A stretch of 64,000 nt of DNA. Source: Armatimonadota bacterium. GTDB taxonomy: Bacteria > Armatimonadota > Chthonomonadetes > Chthonomonadales > CAJBBX01. Of this stretch, positions 52,777 through 59,779 are shown piece by piece. The stretch spans positions 90,226-154,225 of the forward strand of contig JAPLCQ010000092.1 in the NCBI GenBank assembly GCA_026392115.1. Reading direction: 5' to 3'. A model generated the notes under the pieces. It ran no database searches, had not been told where the DNA came from, and saw only the letters and a list, made by a program, of their open reading frames with translations. How positions within the stretch are numbered: the first letter of the stretch is position 1; every line of letters starts with the position of its first letter. Made by a program: the position numbers and the translations under genes.

Positions 52777-53993
52777 TGCCCGCCGTCACCTTCAACTACA
52801 CGGCGCTTGACAGCTCCGGCGCCAAGCGCACCGGCGTGGTGGAGGCGGAGACCCGCGAGGCTGCCATCGCCCGCCTGGCCACCGAGGGGCGGTTCGTCAC
52901 CGACATATCCCAGGCGGGCTCCAGCGGCAAGCGCCACTCGGGGCACGACATCCACGGCAAGGTGGCCGCGCAGGACATGGCGGTCTTCACCCGTCGCCTG
53001 GCCGACCTGGCGCGGGCGGGGCTGCCGCTGGACCGCGTCCTCCATGTGGTGGGCGAGCAGTCCGAGAGCCCCGTGCTCCAGGCCGTCTGCGAGCAGGCTC
53101 TGGAGGATGTGCGCGGCGGCCTCCCGGTGAGCCAGGCGCTGGCCAAGCACCCGAGGCTCTTCGCGCAGGTCTACACGCAGACGCTCCGCGCCGGCGAGGC
53201 CAGCGGGCAGTTCGGCGAGGTGGCCGCGCGGCTGGCGGACCTCCAGGAGAAGGAGGTCTCCCGGCGCAGCCAGATCGTCAGCGCCCTGGTCTACCCGGCG
53301 ATCCTCTCCATGACGGCGCTGGCGGTGATCACCTTCCTCATGACCTTCGTCATCCCGAAGCTCTCCGGCGTCTTCAAGGACCTGGGCGGCGAACTGCCCG
53401 CGCCCACGCGCATCCTCATCGCCGTCGCCGTCTTCATCGTGGAGAACTGGGTGGTGGTGGTCTGCTCCATCGCGGCCGTCGTGGTGGGCCTGCGGGTCTG
53501 GCTCGGCACGCCCGGCGGCGCCTTCGCCCGCGACAAGGCGCTGCTGAACCTCCCCGTGGTGGGCCCGGTCATCACCAAGGCCACCGTATCGCGATTCGCC
53601 CGCATCCTGGGCACGCTCGTCTATGGCGGAGTGCCCATCCTGGAGGCCATCGACATCAGCGGGCTTGCGGCGGGCAACCGCCTCTTCGCGGTCAGCGCCA
53701 AGCAGGTGGAGTCCGACGTTCGCGAGGGGCGTCCCATCGCCGAGGCCATGGCCGACGCGGGCGCCTTCCCGCCGGTGCTGACGCACATGGTGGCCATCGG
53801 CGAAGAGACCGGCGACCTGCCGCTCATGCTCAGCCGCGTCTCCGACAGCCTCGACTTCGAGGTGGACACGGGCATGCGGCGGCTTGTGGCCCTGGTGGAG
53901 CCGGTCATCGTGCTCTCCATGGGCGTCTTCGTGGGTTACGTGGTCGTTTCCGTGCTGCTGCCCATCTTCCAGGCGCAGGCGCTGGTGAAGTGA
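52776..53993 (+). CDS. gspF: Type II secretion inner membrane platform protein GspF
   Basis: 405 residues, usual length. Opening FNYTALDSSGAKRTGVVEAE, two GspF cytoplasmic domains (VFTRRLADLARAGLPLDRVL; FARILGTLVYGGVPILEAID) and three membrane segments (about 170-190, 210-240, 375-400; the last is VIVLSMGVFVGYVVVSVLLP). It couples the GspE motor to pseudopilin assembly. Starts within the GspE stop codon. Confidence 0.92.
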   Translation: MPAVTFNYTALDSSGAKRTGVVEAETREAAIARLATEGRFVTDISQAGSSGKRHSGHDIHGKVAAQDMAVFTRRLADLARAGLPLDRVLHVVGEQSESPVLQAVCEQALEDVRGGLPVSQALAKHPRLFAQVYTQTLRAGEASGQFGEVAARLADLQEKEVSRRSQIVSALVYPAILSMTALAVITFLMTFVIPKLSGVFKDLGGELPAPTRILIAVAVFIVENWVVVVCSIAAVVVGLRVWLGTPGGAFARDKALLNLPVVGPVITKATVSRFARILGTLVYGGVPILEAIDISGLAAGNRLFAVSAKQVESDVREGRPIAEAMADAGAFPPVLTHMVAIGEETGDLPLMLSRVSDSLDFEVDTGMRRLVALVEPVIVLSMGVFVGYVVVSVLLPIFQAQALVK

Positions 53994-54004
53994 GGAGGAG
54001 AGCC

Positions 54005-54448
54005 ATGATCGGGCCTACGCTGAGGCAGCTCCGTGTGGATCGCCGACGGGGAGCCTTTACGCTCATCGAGCTGCTTGTGGTGATCTTGATCCTGGGCATC
54101 CTGGCATCTCTGGTGGTGCCGCGCGTGGTGGGCCGCACCGAGGACGCCAAGATCGCCAAGGCCGCCTCCGACATCGCCACGCTGGGGAGCGTCCTGCAGC
54201 AGTACCGAGTGGACAACGACGCCTTCCCGACCAGCGACGAGGGGCTCAACGCCCTCCGTGTGCAGCCGGCCGACGCCACCAACTGGCGCGGCCCCTACAC
54301 CAGCCGGGAAATACCGCTGGACCCGTGGGGCAATCCCTACGTGTACGAGTCGCCGGGCGCCAACGGTGAGGACTTCTCGATCACCTCCTATGGCGCCGAC
54401 GGCGCGTCGGGCGGCTCGGCCGAGAACGCCGACATCACGAGCCAGTAG
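54005..54448 (+). CDS. gspG: Major pseudopilin GspG
   Basis: 147 residues from ATG 54005 (GAGGAGGAG upstream). Leader of 17 residues ending RRRGA, then [20 protein letters not shown] with Glu5. The GspG calcium-loop signature DPWGNPYVYESPG and SITSYGADGASGGSAENADI is intact. It forms the body of the pseudopilus that pushes substrates through the secretin. Residue -1 is Ala, not Gly, if cleavage is before Phe. Twelve bases separate it from gspF. Confidence 0.92.
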   Translation: MIGPTLRQLRVDRRRGAFTLIELLVVILILGILASLVVPRVVGRTEDAKIAKAASDIATLGSVLQQYRVDNDAFPTSDEGLNALRVQPADATNWRGPYTSREIPLDPWGNPYVYESPGANGEDFSITSYGADGASGGSAENADITSQ

Positions 54449-54470
54449 AGCGAGCGACAGGGGTACCGAC

Positions 54471-54998
54471 ATGAGGCGCAGGGCGGCAGGGCAGTGTGGC
54501 TTCACCATCATCGAGATGAACGCGGTGGTGGCGGTGCTGCTGCTTGCCACGGCCATCGTTGTGCCCAACCTGGTGATGATCCGCCGCTCCCGTGAGCGCG
54601 ACGACGTCATGGCGAAGCTGGCCCGCGCGCCGCTTGCGGCGCTGAACACCGCCCAGACCTCCGGCGACCCCGTCCGCATGACGGTGGCGGAGGATGCCCT
54701 GGTCGTGGAGCAGATGCCCATCGGCGGCGAGGCGCAGGAGGTCTCGCGGGTCTCGTTCGCCAACTGGTTCACGCTTGATTCACAGCAGCAGGCGGGCAGC
54801 CAGATCGACCAGGGCCAGTGGGAGTGGTGGGCCTATCCGGACGGCAGGGCCGCCGAGGCATCGCTCACGTTCGTCGACGGCGCCGATGTGCGGACGCTGA
54901 CCCTCACCAAGGAGGGGCGCGCCTACTGGCTGCGGGGCGAACCGGCGGAGAAGGGCGAGACCGAGTGGACCGCGGGGGAGATCGAGGTCCGTGAGTAG
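54471..54998 (+). CDS. gspH: Minor pseudopilin GspH-like
   Basis: 175 residues from ATG 54471 (AGGGG upstream). Leader MRRRAAGQCG followed by FTIIEMNAVVAVLLLATAIV with Glu5. The remainder (about 30-175) is beta-rich with QWEWWAYPDGRAAEASLTFV. Position after gspG and before gspI supports GspH; the sequence body alone would not identify it. Its end overlaps the start of gspI by 8 bases. Confidence 0.72.
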   Translation: MRRRAAGQCGFTIIEMNAVVAVLLLATAIVVPNLVMIRRSRERDDVMAKLARAPLAALNTAQTSGDPVRMTVAEDALVVEQMPIGGEAQEVSRVSFANWFTLDSQQQAGSQIDQGQWEWWAYPDGRAAEASLTFVDGADVRTLTLTKEGRAYWLRGEPAEKGETEWTAGEIEVRE

Positions 54999-55365
54999 AC
55001 GCAGGGGCTTCACACTGGTCGAAGTGCTCATGGCGGCCCTGCTGGTGGCCGTGGCGGTTACGGCCGTCATGGGCGGCCTCCGGGCGCTGGGCCAGGCCGA
55101 CGTGAAGTCCGCCCGCAATCAGCTCCTCCAGCGGCTCGTCACCGCCAAGTCCAACGAGGTGCTCGCCTCCACGGATCCGTCATCGTTCGGCGACGGCGGC
55201 GATTTCACCGACGCGGGCTACCCCGACGTCTCGTGGACCATCGACGTCCAGACCAGCGGAGCCACGAACGTGGACCAGGTGACCGTGGCGGCCACGATGG
55301 GCGACGACGAGCAGGCCCTCACGTTCCTCCAGTATGTGCGGCCGCAGACCGCGGTGGCCCAATGA
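54991..55365 (+). CDS. gspI: Minor pseudopilin GspI-like
   Basis: 124 residues from GTG 54991, inside the end of the preceding gene. Leader MSRRRG then FTLVEVLMAALLVAVAVTAV (Glu5). Short C-terminal domain with QLLQRLVTAKSNEVLASTDP, consistent with GspI (usually about 120 residues). It would help prime the pseudopilus tip with GspJ and GspK. Confidence 0.78.
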   Translation: MSRRRGFTLVEVLMAALLVAVAVTAVMGGLRALGQADVKSARNQLLQRLVTAKSNEVLASTDPSSFGDGGDFTDAGYPDVSWTIDVQTSGATNVDQVTVAATMGDDEQALTFLQYVRPQTAVAQ

Positions 55366-56090
55366 GGGCCCGAATGCGGCTCCGCGCGGGCCTGACGCTC
55401 ATCGAGTTGGTCCTGGTGCTGGCCCTCACGGCCACGCTGACCGGCGCCATCGGTTACGGCTTCATGGCCGGGCTCGACCAGCAACGCAGTCACGTCGCCC
55501 GCCAGGCGGACACGAACCCGGTGGCCGCCCTGGAGCGCGAGATCACGCGGCTCATCGAGGGCGCCAAGCTCACCGAGGACGCCGCGGATACCACCACCTA
55601 CATGGTCGGCATGGCCGATGCCACCGGCGACACCGGCACGCTGGGTTGCGACACGCTCGTCTTCACCACCACGGCAGGGGCGCCGGACTTCGGCCCGCTG
55701 CTGAGCGAGGACGACTACGAAACGCAGTACACCGCCCAGGGGCCGGCCGGTGGCGTCACCGAGGTACAGATCGGCGGGCAGCTTCAGGGGCGCACCGAGA
55801 GCGTTTCGGGCCTGCTCGTGCGTATACAGCGCCCCTCCGACGGCGACTACACCCAGGGCGGAACGCAGCGCGTCCTCTCCACCCATGTGGAGAGCATCGG
55901 CTTCCGGTTCTGGAACGGCGCGTCATGGGACGATACCTGGGATACCGCCACCGAGCGCCGCCTGCCGGGCGCCATCCTTGTGAGCTATGTGCTCGCGGAT
56001 GACTCCACCCAGAGCGTCCATTCGTTCGTGGTGGCCGTGCCCTCCAGCGACGTGGACGCCAACAACACCGTGACGGGGACCATCGAATGA
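55362..56090 (+). CDS. gspJ: Minor pseudopilin GspJ-like
   Basis: 242 residues from ATG 55362 in a 4-base ATGA overlap with gspI (ATG 55374 possible). Leader ends RAG, then LTLIELVLVLALTATLTGAI (Leu at +1, Glu5). The body includes VAALEREITRLIEGAKLTED and SIGFRFWNGASWDDTWDTAT, the Phe/Trp-rich pattern typical of GspJ (ERR..W...). Part of the tip complex. Confidence 0.8.
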   Translation: MRARMRLRAGLTLIELVLVLALTATLTGAIGYGFMAGLDQQRSHVARQADTNPVAALEREITRLIEGAKLTEDAADTTTYMVGMADATGDTGTLGCDTLVFTTTAGAPDFGPLLSEDDYETQYTAQGPAGGVTEVQIGGQLQGRTESVSGLLVRIQRPSDGDYTQGGTQRVLSTHVESIGFRFWNGASWDDTWDTATERRLPGAILVSYVLADDSTQSVHSFVVAVPSSDVDANNTVTGTIE

Positions 56091-57325
56091 GGCGCGGCAA
56101 GGGAGCCTTCGTGCTCGTCGAGGTGCTGGTCCTGGTGGCCTGCCTCGTGGCGCTCATGGCCATGCTGGCCGCGGACCAGCGCGAGTCCATGCAGGCCGCG
56201 CAGAGCCGGCTGCGGCGGGAGCGGGCCGACTTCGCGGCGCGGTCCGCCGTCGCCCTTGCCGTCGCCACCCTGGAGGAGGCCGACTCCAATCTGGTCACGC
56301 TGGCCGACACCTGGGCCACGCTGGGCGATCTCGGCAATGCCCAGTACACCGTGGGCAACGCCACCTTCCGCCTCGAGATCGTCGACGCCGGGGCCATGAT
56401 CGATGTGAACTATGCCCCCGAGGAGCAGCTGAACCTCCTGCCCATCGACGACGAGATGCGCGACTGCCTGCTCGACTGGCGCGAGGGAGACTCCCTGCCA
56501 CGCGCCTCCGGCGCCAAGGACGGCTACTACAACTCCCTCACGCCGCCCTACAATGCGCGCCGGGGGACCATCCAGACCATCGACGAACTGCTCCTGGTGA
56601 AGGGCTGGACCGCGCGGCGCCTCTACACGACCCTTGACGAAGACGTCCGCACGGGTGTCTCCTTGGACGACGACAGCGGCAACGCCATCCCGCTGGCCCG
56701 CGTCTTCACAACGGATAGCGGCGCGCCGAACACCCGCGCCGACGGCACCACGCGCAGCAACGTGGGCTCCGGCCAGCTGAGCCCGGCGTTCTTCATGCAG
56801 ATGGGCGCGGACCCCATGCTGGCCCAGCGCCTGGCCCAGGCCGGGCCCTACTCCAGCTTCCAGCAGCTCCTTTCGACGCCCGGCGTCAGCACCGACATGG
56901 CCCAGCAGTTGCTCGACTCGGTCACCTTCACCAACAGCACACGTCTACACGGAAAGATGAATGCCAACACCGCCTCGCAAGCCGTACTCATGACGCTGCC
57001 GAACATGACGTCCGATATCGCCGCCAATATCGTCTCGCGCCAGTCCGCGGGGCTTGCTTCGCTGGGCGAGTTGGCCACCATCCCCGGCCTGGAGGGTAGC
57101 CTGCTCGGCGAGATCGCGGATCGGCTGGTGGTGGGCAGCGATGTCTGGATCATCCGGGCGTACGGGTCCAGCGGCGGCCAGGGCCAGGCGGTGGAGGTGG
57201 TGGTTCGCAAGGACAGCGATCGGGTCCGGGTGATCACCTGGCAGAGGGCGCCCGGCTCCGCGGCGCCGGCGTGGTGGGGCTGGAATCAAGACGCTACATA
57301 CTCGACAACGGTAGGATCCACATGA
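56087..57325 (+). CDS. gspK: Tip pseudopilin GspK
   Basis: 412 residues, ATGA overlap with gspJ. Short leader MRRGKGA then FVLVEVLVLVACLVALMAML with Glu5. It has the large GspK body: EEADSNLVTLADTWATLGDL, YAPEEQLNLLPIDDEMRDCL, helix-hairpin-helix parts (IQTIDELLLVKGWTARRLY; LGELATIPGLEGSLLGEIAD). It caps the pseudopilus and selects substrate. Residue -1 is Ala if cleavage is before Phe. Confidence 0.88.
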   Translation: MRRGKGAFVLVEVLVLVACLVALMAMLAADQRESMQAAQSRLRRERADFAARSAVALAVATLEEADSNLVTLADTWATLGDLGNAQYTVGNATFRLEIVDAGAMIDVNYAPEEQLNLLPIDDEMRDCLLDWREGDSLPRASGAKDGYYNSLTPPYNARRGTIQTIDELLLVKGWTARRLYTTLDEDVRTGVSLDDDSGNAIPLARVFTTDSGAPNTRADGTTRSNVGSGQLSPAFFMQMGADPMLAQRLAQAGPYSSFQQLLSTPGVSTDMAQQLLDSVTFTNSTRLHGKMNANTASQAVLMTLPNMTSDIAANIVSRQSAGLASLGELATIPGLEGSLLGEIADRLVVGSDVWIIRAYGSSGGQGQAVEVVVRKDSDRVRVITWQRAPGSAAPAWWGWNQDATYSTTVGST

Positions 57326-58626
57326 AACACGGACATCACGCTCTTCCGGCGGTCGTCTGGTCGCCAGGGTCGGTCAGGGCGGTCCATCCCGCCACGGGGG
57401 GCCGTCTGGCCGGCTCCAGGCTGGATGAGTTGACCCCGCTCCTCGGGCGCGGCCGCAAGGTGGTCATCGGCGTGGAGCGCAGCCATGTGTTCCTGCGGGT
57501 GCTGACGTTGCCGCGCGCGGCCCGAGCCGACCTGCGGAAGATCGTGGGCGCGCAGATCGCCACTCACTTCCCGATGCCGCCCGACGAGATCGTCTTCGAC
57601 GTTGTGCAGTCCCCGGGCAAGGGCTCCGAGGGTTGCGCCACGCTGGTTGCGGCCATGCGGGTGGCAGACCTGCGCGAGCTGCTGTCGGCCGCCAAGTCCG
57701 CCGGCCTCGTGCCGTTGCGCATCCTGCCGGCCTCCTTCGGCGCAGCCGCGTTGGCCGTCGCCGCCGGGCATCACGACGCCGTGGTGGCCGAGGTCACCGC
57801 TGCCGGGTTGGCCGTGGATGTCGTCCGCGACGGCCTGCCGGTGCTGGCCCGCCTGACGGTCGCCGGCGACGACGCCACCGAGGTGCGCCGCACCGCCGCC
57901 GCCGCCGAGGCCGACGGCCTACCGGTGCTCTGCGTCGGCCCCGTCGACGTCTCCGGCGCCGAGGCCCTCGAAGGCCACACGGTGGACCTGCTGCCCGACG
58001 CGCCGCTCTTCGACTTCGTCCTTCCCGAGGAGAGGGTCAGGCAGGAGACGCGCGGCTCGGCCATCCTGGCGCGATCAGCCGCCCTGGCCGCCTGTGTGGC
58101 CCTGGCCCTGGGCGTGACCGCATGGCGCGACCGCGGGGCGGCTATGGCCGATGCTGCCCGCGTGACCGCCGCCTTGAGCCGCGAAACCGGCCGGCTTCGG
58201 TCGGCATCGCAGTCGGCGAGCAACCGATCCAAGCAGTCTGCCACCGTGCAGGCCACCCTCAAGGACGCCTTCGAGCCGGGCCAGCCGATCAGCGATCTCG
58301 TGAACGTCGTGGCGGACAGCCTTCCGCCGGAGGTCTGGATCACGGGCCTCAGCGTGGAGCGCGGCAAGCCCATCCAGGTTCGCGGCACCGCGGGCACCCC
58401 CACGCAGGTGGCGGGCATCCTCGACCGACTGGGCGGCACGCCCCGCGTTGCGGACGCGCGGCTCGTTTCGGCCAACACCAGCCGCATCGGCATGGTGCCG
58501 GTGGTGCAGTTCAGCGTATCGGCGGCGGCGGCAGGCAATCCGGCCATGCCCACGCCGCCGAAGAAGGCCGCCAAGCCCATCCGCAAGGCGGGGCAGGCCG
58601 CAGGCTCGGCCGGAGGTGCGCAATGA
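57322..58626 (+). CDS. gspL: GspL/PilM-PilN-like assembly protein
   Basis: 434 residues from ATG 57322 (ATGA overlap with gspK). An actin-like cytoplasmic part (about 1-235; VIGVERSHVFLRVLTLPRAA, DLRKIVGAQIATHFPMPPDE), a single membrane helix (about 248-268; SAALAACVALALGVTAW), and a PilN-like periplasmic ferredoxin-like domain (WITGLSVERGKPIQVRGTAG). This is the GspL layout, equal to PilM fused with PilN. The C-terminal tail is Pro/Lys/Ala-rich. It anchors the GspE ATPase to the inner membrane platform. Confidence 0.82.
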   Translation: MKHGHHALPAVVWSPGSVRAVHPATGGRLAGSRLDELTPLLGRGRKVVIGVERSHVFLRVLTLPRAARADLRKIVGAQIATHFPMPPDEIVFDVVQSPGKGSEGCATLVAAMRVADLRELLSAAKSAGLVPLRILPASFGAAALAVAAGHHDAVVAEVTAAGLAVDVVRDGLPVLARLTVAGDDATEVRRTAAAAEADGLPVLCVGPVDVSGAEALEGHTVDLLPDAPLFDFVLPEERVRQETRGSAILARSAALAACVALALGVTAWRDRGAAMADAARVTAALSRETGRLRSASQSASNRSKQSATVQATLKDAFEPGQPISDLVNVVADSLPPEVWITGLSVERGKPIQVRGTAGTPTQVAGILDRLGGTPRVADARLVSANTSRIGMVPVVQFSVSAAAAGNPAMPTPPKKAAKPIRKAGQAAGSAGGAQ

Positions 58627-59189
58627 AGGATGCCGGCCATGGCCGCATGGTCTCCATCACGATCTTGGTCCTGTCGCTGCTCGTGATCGCCGCCTCCGTG
58701 GCTTCGATCACCGTGGCGCCCAGGCCCGATCCCGAGGCCGCACGGAATGCCCACCGCAAGACGGTGGCGAAGCTCATCGCCACGCGCGACCAGTCCAAGC
58801 GCGACGCCCGGTCGACCGACGCGGCCGCCGCCAAGCGCATCTGGCCGGGCGACTCCGACGCCGTCACCTCGGCTCTCATGGCCGGCCTCACACGAGAGGC
58901 CGACGCCCGCGAACTGAAGATGGCCGGCTTCCGAGCCCAGCGCGTGGTGGACTATCAGGGCATCACGGAGCTCCCCTTCTCGGTGCAGGTGGTGGGCCCC
59001 TACCCGTCGGTCCGCGCGTTCCTGGCCATGCTCGACAAGCCGGGCACCCGCATCCTCCTCCGATCGGCGCAGTTGGCGTCCGCCGACGCCGCCACGGACA
59101 CGGTGAGCGCCACGCTGGGCGTATCGGCCTTCGTCCGGTCGGTCATCGCGCCCGTGCAGGTTGCCAAGGGGGTGAAGCGAAATGGCTAA
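58623..59189 (+). CDS. gspM: GspM/PilO-like platform protein
   Basis: 188 residues from ATG 58623 (ATGA overlap). One N-terminal helix (SITILVLSLLVIAASVASIT), a coiled segment, and a ferredoxin-like domain with LPFSVQVVGPYPSVRAFLAM and LDKPGTRILLRSAQL, the typical PilO/T2SSM_b pattern. It pairs with GspL in the periplasm. The next gene starts 8 bases before its end. Confidence 0.78.
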   Translation: MKDAGHGRMVSITILVLSLLVIAASVASITVAPRPDPEAARNAHRKTVAKLIATRDQSKRDARSTDAAAAKRIWPGDSDAVTSALMAGLTREADARELKMAGFRAQRVVDYQGITELPFSVQVVGPYPSVRAFLAMLDKPGTRILLRSAQLASADAATDTVSATLGVSAFVRSVIAPVQVAKGVKRNG

Positions 59190-59778
59190 GGGCAAGAGCC
59201 CCGTGCTCTATATCGTGCTCGGAGCCGTGGTGATCATCGCCGCGGTACTGGTCACGACCCCGCAGAAGCCGTCGCAGAGCGGCGTCGTGGCGGCCAACCG
59301 GTCGGGCAAGACCGCGGCCACCGCCGATGTCGCGTCGGCCAAGTTCGCCCGTTACGCGGGCACGGGCCGCAACGCCTTCGACCCGCAGGTGGTCTCCGGC
59401 CGCACGGCGGCCTACGGCGGCCGCCCCGGCGTAGTGGGCAGCGGCGGCACCTGGCGCCTGACCGGCATCAGCGTGGTCAACGGCGCCCGCATCGCCATCG
59501 TGGAGAATGACGCCACCAAAGAGGCCATGGAGCTCCAATCGGGGCAGAAGTGGGACGGTCTGCTGGTCCAGTCCATAGACGCTGTTGCGGTTGCCCTGCG
59601 AGATCGTAGGAATCATGTGACCCGGCTGAGCTTCCCCGATCCGGCCGAAACGGTCGGCGGCGATATCAAGAACGAGCCCGTGCGGCCGATCCCGGCGGCG
59701 ACGGGTGCGCAGCCTCTGCGCATCGACCTCTCCGCACTGCGGGGGCGAGGCATGACGATTGAAAGGAAGGCGAACTGA
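59182..59778 (+). CDS. GspC/PilP-like inner membrane-secretin linker
   Basis: 198 residues: one N-terminal helix (YIVLGAVVIIAAVLVTT, about 9-26), a disordered Ala/Ser linker and a small beta domain with WRLTGISVVNGARIAIVEND and MELQSGQKWDGLLVQSIDAV. This matches the PilP/GspC homology-region layout that connects the platform with the secretin. There is no PDZ domain. It sits directly before the secretin gene (1 base between stop and ATG). Confidence 0.7.
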   Translation: MAKGKSPVLYIVLGAVVIIAAVLVTTPQKPSQSGVVAANRSGKTAATADVASAKFARYAGTGRNAFDPQVVSGRTAAYGGRPGVVGSGGTWRLTGISVVNGARIAIVENDATKEAMELQSGQKWDGLLVQSIDAVAVALRDRRNHVTRLSFPDPAETVGGDIKNEPVRPIPAATGAQPLRIDLSALRGRGMTIERKAN

Positions 59779-59779
59779 A

